Assembly: GCA_035653295.1 (NCBI GenBank)
Contig: DASRCB010000367.1
Coordinates: 1 to 29,208 of the forward strand
Length of the DNA: 29,208 bases
Origin: DASRCB01 sp035653295
GTDB lineage: Bacteria > Acidobacteriota > Terriglobia > Bryobacterales > Bryobacteraceae
Reading direction: 5' to 3'
Positions 23,222 to 29,208 of the stretch are shown in pieces (within the stretch, counting starts at the first letter, position 1; each line of letters begins with the position of its first letter). The notes under the pieces were generated by a model. The model did not search any database, was not told where the DNA came from, and saw nothing but the letters and a program-made list of their open reading frames with translations. Made by a program: the position numbers and the translations under genes.

Positions 23222-23370
23222 CAGGAGCTCCGCGAGGGCCTGGAAATGTACGGTGAGCTTTAATGTACCACAGCCATGATGAAAAGTAGTTGCGGCACAG
23301 TACTTTCTAACCGTTTGCGGGCGCACCGCTCCCCTATTTGATTTACAATGGATTTCCCCTTGGCAGCGGA
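23222..23370. other. Divergent intergenic region between the two halves of the motor module
   Basis: These 149 bp separate the start of the minus-strand channel/OmpA operon from the start of the plus-strand coiled-coil genes, so promoters for both should lie here. TACAAT (23345-23350) on the plus strand resembles a -10 element, but I see no -35 at the right distance. No convincing promoter, operator or hairpin was found on the minus strand. Confidence 0.4.
23228..23231 (-). promoter_or_regulatory. Ribosome binding site deciding the ZorA-like start
   Basis: GGAG on the minus strand, 6 nt before the ATG whose first base is 23221. It supports the shorter protein over the in-frame start at 23326. 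Confidence 0.55.
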
Positions 23371-24183
23371 ATGGTGAAGCGGTTTACTCAGGATTCTCCG
23401 GGTGCGGCAATGGCGCGCGCGCGGGTCCCGCGACAGCGGCCGGCGAGCGGCCCCGGAGCCCTGCCCATCACGCTCGCGCTGATTGCGGCTGGCGCCGTGG
23501 TGACGTGTTTCGCCGCCACTGCCTTCGGGTTCCTCGGCGCGACAGTCGCGCGCGAGCCTAAGCCGATCGCCCCCGTCATCGTCCTCTCCCCGCCCGAAAA
23601 GAAGCCCGTTCCGACCCCATCGCCCGAGCAGCGCGCCGGAGAACTGCGCCGCCTCCTGCAGGACGAACAGCGCTCGGCGGCGCGCGTCGACCGCGCCGTA
23701 ACCGAGACGCGTGCGCAAATCGCTTCCCTCGATGCGCGGCGGGTCGAACTCGAGGCAACGCTCGAACGGCGCCGCGCCGATGTCCTTACCGCCGAGAACT
23801 CCGCGCGCCGCTCCGAAGCGCAGCAGAAAGAGGCCGCCGAGCGCCGCCGCAAGCTCGAGGAAGAGGCCGCCGAACTCGAGCGCCGGATCGCCGAGCTGAA
23901 CGCCAGTATTGCCGAAGCGGAACAGTTGGCGCTGGCGCGAGCGGCGAAAGAGAGCACCGGCCCGCAACTTGTCGATTGTGTCCGGGACGCGGTGATTCTG
24001 AAGCCGCAGCAGACCCGCATTCCCATCGCTCTCCTGAACAGCGGCGCGTTCGCCGCGGCGGTCCGCCGTCGTGGCGCGCATTTCGTTGTGCGCCCGGACG
24101 GCTTTGCCAGTTTCATCGCCGCCCGAGGCGTGGCTCGTGCGGCCGGGACGCTGGTCATCGCCGAGCCGCAGGCGAAGGAATAA
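23371..24183 (+). CDS. Membrane-anchored coiled-coil protein 1 of the motor module
   Basis: A protein of ~270 aa with no named family that I recognise. A basic N-terminus precedes one membrane helix (~31-56, I-T-L-A-L-I-A-A-G-A-V-V). A Pro-rich stretch follows, then a long coiled coil (~80-195, rich in Glu/Arg/Ala with heptad-like R-R-K-L-E-E-E-A-A-E-L-E-R-R-I). A compact C-terminal domain begins Q-L-V-D-C-V-R-D-A-V and ends with F-V-V-R-P-D-G-F-A-S-F and a final I-A-E-P. The same domain pattern recurs in the next gene. Start uncertain: TTG 23338, ATG 23371 and ATG 23410 are in frame, and none has a strong ribosome site. It is divergent from the ZorA-like operon and followed by its paralogue after 1 bp. 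Confidence 0.7.
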   Translation: MVKRFTQDSPGAAMARARVPRQRPASGPGALPITLALIAAGAVVTCFAATAFGFLGATVAREPKPIAPVIVLSPPEKKPVPTPSPEQRAGELRRLLQDEQRSAARVDRAVTETRAQIASLDARRVELEATLERRRADVLTAENSARRSEAQQKEAAERRRKLEEEAAELERRIAELNASIAEAEQLALARAAKESTGPQLVDCVRDAVILKPQQTRIPIALLNSGAFAAAVRRRGAHFVVRPDGFASFIAARGVARAAGTLVIAEPQAKE

Positions 24184-24184
24184 C

Positions 24185-25105
24185 ATGAGCCGACCGATCT
24201 CGCGCCATACTCCGGTGCTGCTCTTCCTCGTGCTGTTCGCCAGCGGATCGGCATGGATGATCCGTCCCGAACCCGGCGGCCCCGCGCCCCTGCCGCCCAT
24301 GCCCCAGCCGGCGCCGGTGTACCTGCCTCTGACGCCATCGCCGCCGGTCGCCGACGAGACTCCGCGCATAACCGATGCTGACGTACAGCAGCTCCGTACG
24401 CAGCTCGAGACTGCGGAAGCCGCCGTTCGCGAGGCGAAAGACTCGCTGCAGATTTCGCAGGCCGAGCTGGACGCTCTGCAGAAGAAAGTCGATGCGCTGC
24501 GCGCCGAACTGGCGGCGCTTGAAGCGAAGCGCGCGGCCATCCTGGCCGCCATGGGCCCCATTGCCCCTTCACCCGATGACGATCTCGCGCGCAAAGTGAA
24601 CCTGCAGCGCGAGGAGGCCGCGAAACTGGAAAGCAACCTTCAGGCCCTGCGCGATCAGCTCGCCGCTCTGGATGTCAAAACGCGCCTCCGTACCGCCCTC
24701 CGGCCCGCCTGGAAACTGCCCAGGCCGGTGGAGTTGTGCTTCAACCGCATTGCGCCCCTGGATAAGGATTTCTTCCATTACCCGCTGCTTGCCATGGGCG
24801 TCACCGAGACCATCACGCGGAAGCGTCCCGGCGAGACCATCGCCGAAGCGCGCCGCCCTGACAGCGCGTTCTCCGAGTTTCTGGCGAGGGTTCGCGAACA
24901 GGGTGGCTACGTTTCCTGCCTGGTGAACAGCGATTCCTTCCAGGCCTTTTTCGCCGTGCGCGAAATGGCCGCGCGCTATCACCTCGACGTAAGCTGGGAG
25001 CCCGCCTGGACGCAGAACGGCGCCATCGCTGTAACCCGCGTGCACCTGATTAAGAAGGCATCGAAGAAAGACATCACCGTCGATCTTCCTCAGATCGTGC
25101 GGTAG
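24185..25105 (+). CDS. Membrane-anchored coiled-coil protein 2 of the motor module
   Basis: A 306-aa protein laid out like its upstream neighbour: an N-terminal hydrophobic helix (~9-26, V-L-L-F-L-V-L-F-A-S), a Pro-rich linker (~28-57), a coiled coil (~63-180) and a C-terminal domain (~185-290). That domain has P-V-E-L-C, the segment G-E-T-I-A-E-A-R-R-P-D-S-A-F, then L-V-N-S-D-S-F-Q-A-F-F-A-V-R and a W-E-P end. I recall similar proteins beside MotA/OmpA-like pairs in planctomycetes, but cannot name a family. The ATG at 24185 is chosen over upstream in-frame codons because it follows the previous stop by 1 bp and starts with a membrane helix. The hydrophobic segment could also be a signal peptide. 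Likely a periplasmic or envelope partner of the motor proteins. Confidence 0.72.
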   Translation: MSRPISRHTPVLLFLVLFASGSAWMIRPEPGGPAPLPPMPQPAPVYLPLTPSPPVADETPRITDADVQQLRTQLETAEAAVREAKDSLQISQAELDALQKKVDALRAELAALEAKRAAILAAMGPIAPSPDDDLARKVNLQREEAAKLESNLQALRDQLAALDVKTRLRTALRPAWKLPRPVELCFNRIAPLDKDFFHYPLLAMGVTETITRKRPGETIAEARRPDSAFSEFLARVREQGGYVSCLVNSDSFQAFFAVREMAARYHLDVSWEPAWTQNGAIAVTRVHLIKKASKKDITVDLPQIVR

Positions 25106-25121
25106 CCGGCGGCGCCCACCG

Positions 25122-26537
25122 ATGCGGATCACCTTCTGGGGCGCTGCGCGGACCGTCACCGGCTCGCAGCATCTGCTGGACACCGGCCAGGGCCAATACC
25201 TGCTGGATTGCGGACAATATCAGGGGCGCCGCCGCGAAGCGCAGGAACGGAATCGCAACTTCCCCTTCAACCCTTCAGGCGTAAGCGCGGTCGTGATCTC
25301 GCACGCGCACATCGATCACACCGGCAATCTGCCGCTGCTGGTCAAGAACGGCTTCACCGGACCGATCTATGCCAGCGCCGGCACGGCAGATCTGTGCCGC
25401 CCCATGCTGGCCGACGCCGCCGCCATCCAGGAACACGACGCCGCGTACCTGAACAAGCGTGCGCGCCGCCGTAAATCTCTCGGGAACGGCGAGTCCGACA
25501 CCGCCGTGGAGCCGCTGTTCACAACCGAAGACGCCGAGCAGACATTTCCGCACTTCCGCGCCACGCCCATGGACACGCCGGTGGACATCGGCGCAGGCCT
25601 GACTTATACGTCCTTCGAAGCCGGCCATATCCTCGGGTCCACGTGCGTGCTGCTCACCGCCACGAACGGCTCTGGCGCCGTGCGCCTGGCTTATTCGGGC
25701 GATGTCGGCCGCGCGGGTCTGCCCATCATCAAAGACCCCGAGCGCATGCCGCCCGCCGACTACCTGATTGTGGAAAGCACCTACGGCGATCGCCTGCACA
25801 AACCCATGGAGGCCGTGCAGAGCAAGTTGGAGGATATCGTAAACCGCACCTGGAAACGCGGTGGACGCGTCATCGTCCCGGCTTTCGCCGTCGGTCGCAC
25901 CCAGCAGCTCGTCCTCATGCTGCACGAACTGATGAACGCGAAGCGTATCCCCGCGCTCCCGATCTTTGTAGACAGCCCCCTTGCGGTAAGTATCACCGAG
26001 GTCTTTCGGAAACACACCGAACTGTTTGACGAAGAAGCGTTACGCTTCGTCTCCGCCGGTCAGGACCCGTTCGGCTTCTCCCGCCTGCGCTACATCCGCG
26101 ACACCGCGCAGTCGAAGGCGCTGAACGATCTGCACGGTCCGTTCATGGTAATCTCCGCCTCGGGCATGTGCGAGGCGGGCCGCATTCTGCACCATCTCCG
26201 CAATAACATCGGGAACCCGCGAAATACCGTTCTGATCACCGGTTATCAGGCGGAGCACACTCTGGGACGGAAGATCCTTGAACGATGGCCGGAGGTTCCG
26301 ATCTTCGGCGACATGATGCCGTTGCGGGCGGACGTGCAGAAAATCAATGAGCTCAGCGGCCACGCTGATCAGAGCGAGCTACTGGCCTGGATGGAGCCCA
26401 TGACGCCCACGCTGTGCCGCGTCTTCCTCGTACATGGTGAAAACACCTCGCAGAAGGCGCTTGCCGAAGCCATCCGCGCTCGCTACAAGCTGGATGTGGT
26501 CATTCCCGACCGCGGCGACTCGTTTGACCTCACGTAG
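25122..26537 (+). CDS. Beta-CASP metallo-beta-lactamase-fold nuclease (RNase J/CPSF-like)
   Basis: A 471-aa MBL-fold protein of the beta-CASP group, probably a zinc-dependent RNA-processing exo/endonuclease. The metal motif is S-H-A-H-I-D-H (60-66). Further ligands lie in A-G-H-I-L-G-S-T and Y-S-G-D-V-G-R. The beta-CASP region contains V-I-V-P-A-F-A-V-G-R-T-Q and I-S-A-S-G-M-C-E-A-G-R-I. The C-terminal RMMBL motif is L-S-G-H-A-D-Q-S-E-L. All key residues are present, so it should be active. The ATG at 25122 is 16 bp after coiled-coil gene 2, suggesting co-transcription. Such enzymes also occur as stand-alone genes, so its link with the motor module is positional only. Confidence 0.9.
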   Translation: MRITFWGAARTVTGSQHLLDTGQGQYLLDCGQYQGRRREAQERNRNFPFNPSGVSAVVISHAHIDHTGNLPLLVKNGFTGPIYASAGTADLCRPMLADAAAIQEHDAAYLNKRARRRKSLGNGESDTAVEPLFTTEDAEQTFPHFRATPMDTPVDIGAGLTYTSFEAGHILGSTCVLLTATNGSGAVRLAYSGDVGRAGLPIIKDPERMPPADYLIVESTYGDRLHKPMEAVQSKLEDIVNRTWKRGGRVIVPAFAVGRTQQLVLMLHELMNAKRIPALPIFVDSPLAVSITEVFRKHTELFDEEALRFVSAGQDPFGFSRLRYIRDTAQSKALNDLHGPFMVISASGMCEAGRILHHLRNNIGNPRNTVLITGYQAEHTLGRKILERWPEVPIFGDMMPLRADVQKINELSGHADQSELLAWMEPMTPTLCRVFLVHGENTSQKALAEAIRARYKLDVVIPDRGDSFDLT

Positions 26538-26571
26538 CAGTCCTGTAGGTCTCAGGCCCGTCTACGGACTG
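26538..26571 (+). terminator. Hairpin just after the beta-CASP gene (terminator-like, no T-run)
   Basis: CAGTCC (26538-26543) pairs with GGACTG (26566-26571). After one bulged T, GTAG (26545-26548) pairs with CTAC (26562-26565), giving a 10-bp stem with a 13-nt loop directly after the TAG stop. No T-run follows, so it may stabilise the 3' end or act in Rho-dependent termination rather than being an intrinsic terminator. Confidence 0.4.
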
Positions 26572-26582
26572 TCCTACTCCGA

Positions 26583-27230
26583 GTGATAGCATTGAGCGGC
26601 AAATGTCCTGCCTCAGACGATCTGCGCTGGCATTCGCCAGCGCCCATCGCCGTCACCACCAGCGCCGCTGAAACAAAGCCGGCCGACGCCGAATATGCCG
26701 AGCTGTTGAAGCGCGTCGCCGCCGGAGATTTTTCCATCGATTTCCGCGCTCTTCGGATGGCCTGTGTGCATGCGAGCGCATGTGACCCTCGCGGAGACTC
26801 GGAAACGCTCGTCGCCATGCGCCGCGCCCGCGCCAAAGACAACGAGGAGCAGGTCGTAAGAGAGGCGCAAAAACTAATCGAAAGCGGCTTTCCGAACATC
26901 GAAGCTCATGTTGCCGCCTCGCAGGCGTACGCGGCCCTGAACCGCACCAGCGATGCGGAGTTCCACCACCATGTCGCTTCCGCGCTGCTGCAGTCCATCT
27001 TTCGATCGGGCGATGGCAGATCGAAAGAAACGGCATTCGAGGTCATCGGAACCCATGAGGAGTACATCGTCCTTGCAGTCATGGCGCTGCCGCGCATGCC
27101 GGTGAAACAGTCATTAATCTCCGGCAAGCCGCACAGCTACGACCTGCTCGAGGTGAAGGACCCCAAAACCGGAAAAACCGTCGCGGTGTGGTTCAATATC
27201 GACGCGTTCTATCCAATGAAGGGCCTCTAA
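26583..27230 (+). CDS. DUF4919-like protein; N-terminus possibly frameshifted
   Basis: A 215-aa protein whose body matches the DUF4919 pattern as I recall it: Y-A-E-L-L-K-R-V-A-A-G-D-F-S-I-D-F-R-A-L-R near residues 38-58, then an A-H-V-A-A-S-Q-A-Y segment, S-I-F-R-S-G-D-G-R-S-K-E-T-A-F-E-V-I and E-E-Y-I-V-L. The C-terminal strand ends V-A-V-W-F-N-I-D. DUF4919 proteins are small, usually exported and of unknown function. The GTG at 26583 gives a polar, non-signal N-terminus without a ribosome site. In another frame, ATG 26603 begins M-S-C-L-R-R-S-A-L-A-F-A-S-A, which looks like the start of a signal peptide. One surplus base near 26640-26645 would join it to P-I-A-V-T-T-S-A-A. The gene is monocistronic and convergent with the DedA-rhodanese gene. 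Confidence 0.7.
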   Translation: MIALSGKCPASDDLRWHSPAPIAVTTSAAETKPADAEYAELLKRVAAGDFSIDFRALRMACVHASACDPRGDSETLVAMRRARAKDNEEQVVREAQKLIESGFPNIEAHVAASQAYAALNRTSDAEFHHHVASALLQSIFRSGDGRSKETAFEVIGTHEEYIVLAVMALPRMPVKQSLISGKPHSYDLLEVKDPKTGKTVAVWFNIDAFYPMKGL

Positions 27231-27237
27231 GCACGCT

Positions 27238-28170
27238 TCACCCCGCCACTGGCTCCAGCGGCAGCTCCATCTGTCGCCACGCCTCAAACCCGCCGGCCAG
27301 TGGCCGTACCTTCCGAATCCCCGCCTTCCTGAGCTGCAGCGCCACCCGGGCGCTCGTCGCTTCATTAGGTCAGGTGCAGTACAGGATAATCTCCTGATCG
27401 TCCGGGATCTCATGCGAGCGCGACCGCAGGTCCTCCGGAGCCACGACCAGCGCACCCGCGACTTTGACGCCTTCCCGGGCCACATCCGCCGAATGCCGCA
27501 GATCGAGAATCGTGACCGGGGCGCCGCTCTCGATCAAGGCCGCGGCTTCCTGAGGCGTTATCCGATTTACGCGCACCTGCCGCAGAAATCTCCAGCGCTG
27601 GAAATACTTCACGCCGAGGTACAACGCGATCAGGATCGCGACTGTGACGCCGGCCCTTGTGCCCAATAGCCCCAGCCACGCGATTACCGTGTCCACCTGC
27701 CGATGAAAAACGAAGCCCGCCACCAGCCATGTCAGCGCCCATAACACAACCCCGGTCGCGTCTCCCAGCAGAAAGCGCCAGCGCGGCATGCGGATGGTCC
27801 CGGCCAGCGGCATTGCAACCAGGCTCATTCCCGGCACGAACTTCGCGAACAGCAGAGCGCGGGGCCCGCGCCGCCGGAAATTGATCTCCGTGGAACGAAC
27901 GCAGCTGTCGGGCTCCAGTGCAAACCGGCACAGCAATGCCAGCACCGCGCGCCCGCGCAGCCGTCCCACCTCGTACCAGATCCAGTCGGCGATCAGCGCG
28001 GCCGCGGCTGCCGTCAGCAGCGACAGCGGCATCGAGTAACGGCCATCGCCGGCCATTGCTCCCATCGCCAGCAGAAGCGGGTCTGCTGGAATCGGAATGC
28101 CCGCGGTAACCCCGAGAATATACCCAAACAGGAAAGAATAGCCGTGTTTCAGCAGCAGCGAGCGAATCAT
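27238..28170 (-). CDS. DedA-rhodanese fusion with in-frame UGA (candidate selenoprotein)
   Basis: Residues 1-~190 form a DedA/SNARE-associated membrane domain: G-I-P-I-P-A-D-P near 24-31, then F-A-K-F-V-P-G-M-S near 108-116 and four to five hydrophobic helices. A cytoplasmic rhodanese domain begins at ~200 (R-I-T-P-Q-E-A-A, then V-T-I-L-D-L-R). At the active-site loop the frame reads I-I-L-Y-C-T, then UGA (27370-27372), then P-N-E-A-T-S-A-R-V-A. It continues for 43 codons through V-R-P-L-A-G-G-F-E-A-W to a TGA at 27238-27240. Homologues usually read Y-C-x-C-P-N-E, so UGA replaces the second cysteine. If UGA is a stop, the product is 266 aa with a truncated rhodanese; with Sec it is 310 aa. 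The downstream part keeps a normal protein pattern. The ATG at 28170 overlaps the upstream gene's stop (ATGA). A nonsense mutation is the main alternative. Confidence 0.75.
27338..27354 (-). promoter_or_regulatory. Candidate bacterial SECIS hairpin downstream of the in-frame UGA
   Basis: On the minus strand, AGCGCC pairs perfectly with GGCGCT around a 5-nt loop CGGGT. The stem starts 15 nt after the UGA (27370-27372), and the apical loop starts at the 22nd nt, within the 16-37 nt distance known for bacterial SECIS elements. The loop has G at its second position, another part of the published consensus. The element lies within the coding sequence, as bacterial SECIS elements do. A GC-rich genome makes short hairpins common, so geometry alone is not proof. 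Confidence 0.5.
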
Positions 28171-28997
28171 CGATGAGCAGTGCCGAGCCGTGCGAGCGTC
28201 GTCCGCGCCGCCGGGCCGCTCACCGCCACCCTGGTCTTCTCCAGCGATGTGGTTAGCGAATCCCTCGCGACGCGGCGTACGATCGGGTCCACGAACCAGT
28301 GCAGTGACGCCGGAATGCCCCGGCTCAGCGCGATCGCCTCCAGCTCCACATAGACGCCTCCATCGCGCTCCTCGAAACGCGAAATGCTGAAAATCCGCCA
28401 GATATACCCGCTGCCCTCGTCCGCTGGCAGCCGCCGCTCGTCGGCCTGGCCGTAATGGTCGATCTGCCGCATGCTGGTGCTCTGCGCGATGCTGTACCAG
28501 CGCGTCTCACCCACGCGCGTGTACGTCTCCGAATACTCGCCGTCCAGCGCCGATTTCGAAAAGAGCGCGTGATTGGCCATGAGCAGTTCGAAGCGGCACT
28601 GCTCGGGGTGGCATTCGAAGGGACGCGAATCGATCACCAGCGGCCCATAGAAATCGTGATAACGGCTGTAATCGCGAACTATGGCGAACACCTCGTCAAG
28701 CGTGGCGTGCGGGATAAACGCGGCGCCGATCCAGTCGTGCACCAGGCCGTTGGGAACCCTGCGAGGCGTCCGGCCTACGGGCGCCACCACAATCTCGCCC
28801 GCGCGCACCCGCTGCAGATTCTCGGGCGAGCCGTCAATCCACAAAAAGCGCGATTGCCCGCCGCGCAGCGCAGCTGTCTGAGCCTGCTGGATATAGTCGC
28901 GATATGCGTCCAGCGTGTCGTCGCGAAGATCCGCCGCGTCGAGACCCATGGCGCCGGTCAACAGCGCCGCGAACAGGACCAACCATTTTCGTCTCAA
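28167..28997 (-). CDS. Exported START/SRPBCC-like protein
   Basis: A 276-aa protein with a Sec signal peptide (M-R-R-K-W-L-V-L-F-A-A-L-L, cleavage near A-M-G-L-D-A/A-D). A region resembling START/SRPBCC lipid-binding proteins follows (H-A-T-L-D-E-V-F-A-I-V-R-D-Y-S-R-Y-H-D-F-Y, later V-E-L-E-A-I-A-L-S-R and R-R-V-A-R-D-S-L). It probably binds a hydrophobic ligand in the periplasm; the ligand is unknown. Start choice: the frame extends to TTG 29048, but TTG 28997 is preceded by GAGGAGGAG and puts the signal peptide at the N-terminus. The TGA stop overlaps the DedA-rhodanese ATG (ATGA), so the two are translationally coupled and may act together at the envelope. Confidence 0.72.
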   Translation of the reverse strand: MRRKWLVLFAALLTGAMGLDAADLRDDTLDAYRDYIQQAQTAALRGGQSRFLWIDGSPENLQRVRAGEIVVAPVGRTPRRVPNGLVHDWIGAAFIPHATLDEVFAIVRDYSRYHDFYGPLVIDSRPFECHPEQCRFELLMANHALFSKSALDGEYSETYTRVGETRWYSIAQSTSMRQIDHYGQADERRLPADEGSGYIWRIFSISRFEERDGGVYVELEAIALSRGIPASLHWFVDPIVRRVARDSLTTSLEKTRVAVSGPAARTTLARLGTAHR

Positions 28998-29001
28998 CTC
29001 G

Positions 29002-29010
29002 CTCCTCCTC
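29002..29010 (-). promoter_or_regulatory. Ribosome binding site deciding the TTG start of the SRPBCC-like gene
   Basis: GAGGAGGAG on the minus strand, ending 4 nt before TTG 28997. It supports this start over the in-frame TTG at 29048, which would put 17 polar residues ahead of the signal peptide. Confidence 0.6.
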
Positions 29011-29052
29011 GATGAGCAACCGCCGCGCCCTCGACAACTTTGATTCAACTCA

Positions 29053-29087
29053 CGTCACGAAGGTCGCATCATCGTTACGAAGGTGGC
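29053..29087. repeat. Two direct repeats 20 bp apart upstream of the SRPBCC-DedA genes
   Basis: CGTCACGAAGGTCGC (29053-29067) and CGTTACGAAGGTGGC (29073-29087) match at 13 of 15 positions. They are spaced 20 bp centre to centre, about two helical turns. They lie 56-90 bp upstream of the TTG start at 28997. This spacing suits a tandem operator bound on one face of the DNA; no regulator is known. Confidence 0.4.
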
Positions 29088-29110
29088 GCCCCGCACGGAT
29101 TGGGTCCGAA

Positions 29111-29208
29111 TTATCGCAACCGCCGGATCTCGAACGACACCCGTCCCTCGCGCACCGTCGCAAGCACATGGCCGTAATACCAGCCGTGCGCGGGATCTTC
29201 CCGGCCGT
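29111..29208 (-). CDS. 3' end of an unidentified gene, cut by window end
   Basis: The minus strand is open from the window edge to a TAA at 29111-29113. It encodes 31 residues that look like a genuine protein end: D-P-A-H-G-W-Y-Y-G-H-V-L-A-T-V followed by R-V-S-F-E-I-R-R-L-R. The pattern suggests a terminal beta-strand pair. It could be the end of an exported enzyme such as a metallophosphoesterase, but that is a guess. It lies 113 bp upstream of the SRPBCC-like gene on the same strand. Confidence 0.5.
   Translation of the reverse strand, partial: GREDPAHGWYYGHVLATVREGRVSFEIRRLR

Noticed and set aside
27370..28170. Annotating the DedA protein as simply ending at 27370
   Set aside because: The rhodanese fold would be cut in the middle of its active-site loop, while the remaining 43 codons downstream keep the family pattern in the same frame.
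1..29208. CRISPR arrays, rRNA, tRNA genes, insertion sequences
   Set aside because: Reading through the gaps showed no regularly spaced repeats, no tRNA-like cloverleaf segments, no transposase frames and no terminal inverted repeats.

Overview
The window is high-GC bacterial DNA, densely coding, and dominated by one type VI secretion system (T6SS) locus. No 16S rRNA or other taxonomic marker is present. The gene set (T6SS with a Ser/Thr kinase, a DUF4919-like protein, a DedA-rhodanese fusion, coiled-coil partners of MotA/OmpA proteins) is what I would expect from a soil bacterium, perhaps Acidobacteriota (Solibacter/Bryobacter-like). That assignment is an inference from gene content and is weak.

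Positions 1-19179 (all + strand) hold the T6SS. They begin with the 3' end of tssM, then a tail-anchored Ser/Thr kinase and a class I methyltransferase. A strong sigma70-type promoter (3730-3758) then introduces the structural run tssB-tssC-hcp-tagJ(impE)-tssA-tssE-tssF-tssG-vgrG-clpV(tssH)-[DUF6931-like gene]-tssK. This supplies sheath, inner tube, baseplate, spike, sheath-recycling ATPase and the baseplate-to-membrane adaptor. The membrane complex (tssL, the rest of tssM, and tssJ if present) must lie upstream of the window. No PAAR protein or recognisable effector/immunity pair is visible. A GT-C-like polytopic membrane protein (19179-20519) is translationally coupled to tssK and closes the run.

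Positions 20525-26537 form a second, different unit. A minus-strand operon encodes a ZorA/MotA-like protein, a ZorB/MotB/OmpA-like protein with a membrane aspartate, and a second TolQ/ExbB/MotA-like protein. Divergent from it are two membrane-anchored coiled-coil proteins that share a related C-terminal domain, followed by a beta-CASP metallo-beta-lactamase-fold nuclease. This looks like an ion-driven motor module with dedicated partner proteins and is my candidate for an undescribed system.

Positions 26538-29208 hold a hairpin, a DUF4919-like protein whose N-terminus may be frameshifted, and a minus-strand group: the 3' end of an unidentified gene, a START/SRPBCC-like exported protein, and a DedA-rhodanese fusion. 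The DedA-rhodanese reading frame contains an in-frame UGA exactly where the family usually has a cysteine (Cys-Thr-UGA-Pro-Asn-Glu). The rhodanese domain continues for 43 codons beyond it, and a hairpin with the geometry of a bacterial SECIS element starts 15 nt after the UGA. I regard this as a strong candidate selenoprotein.
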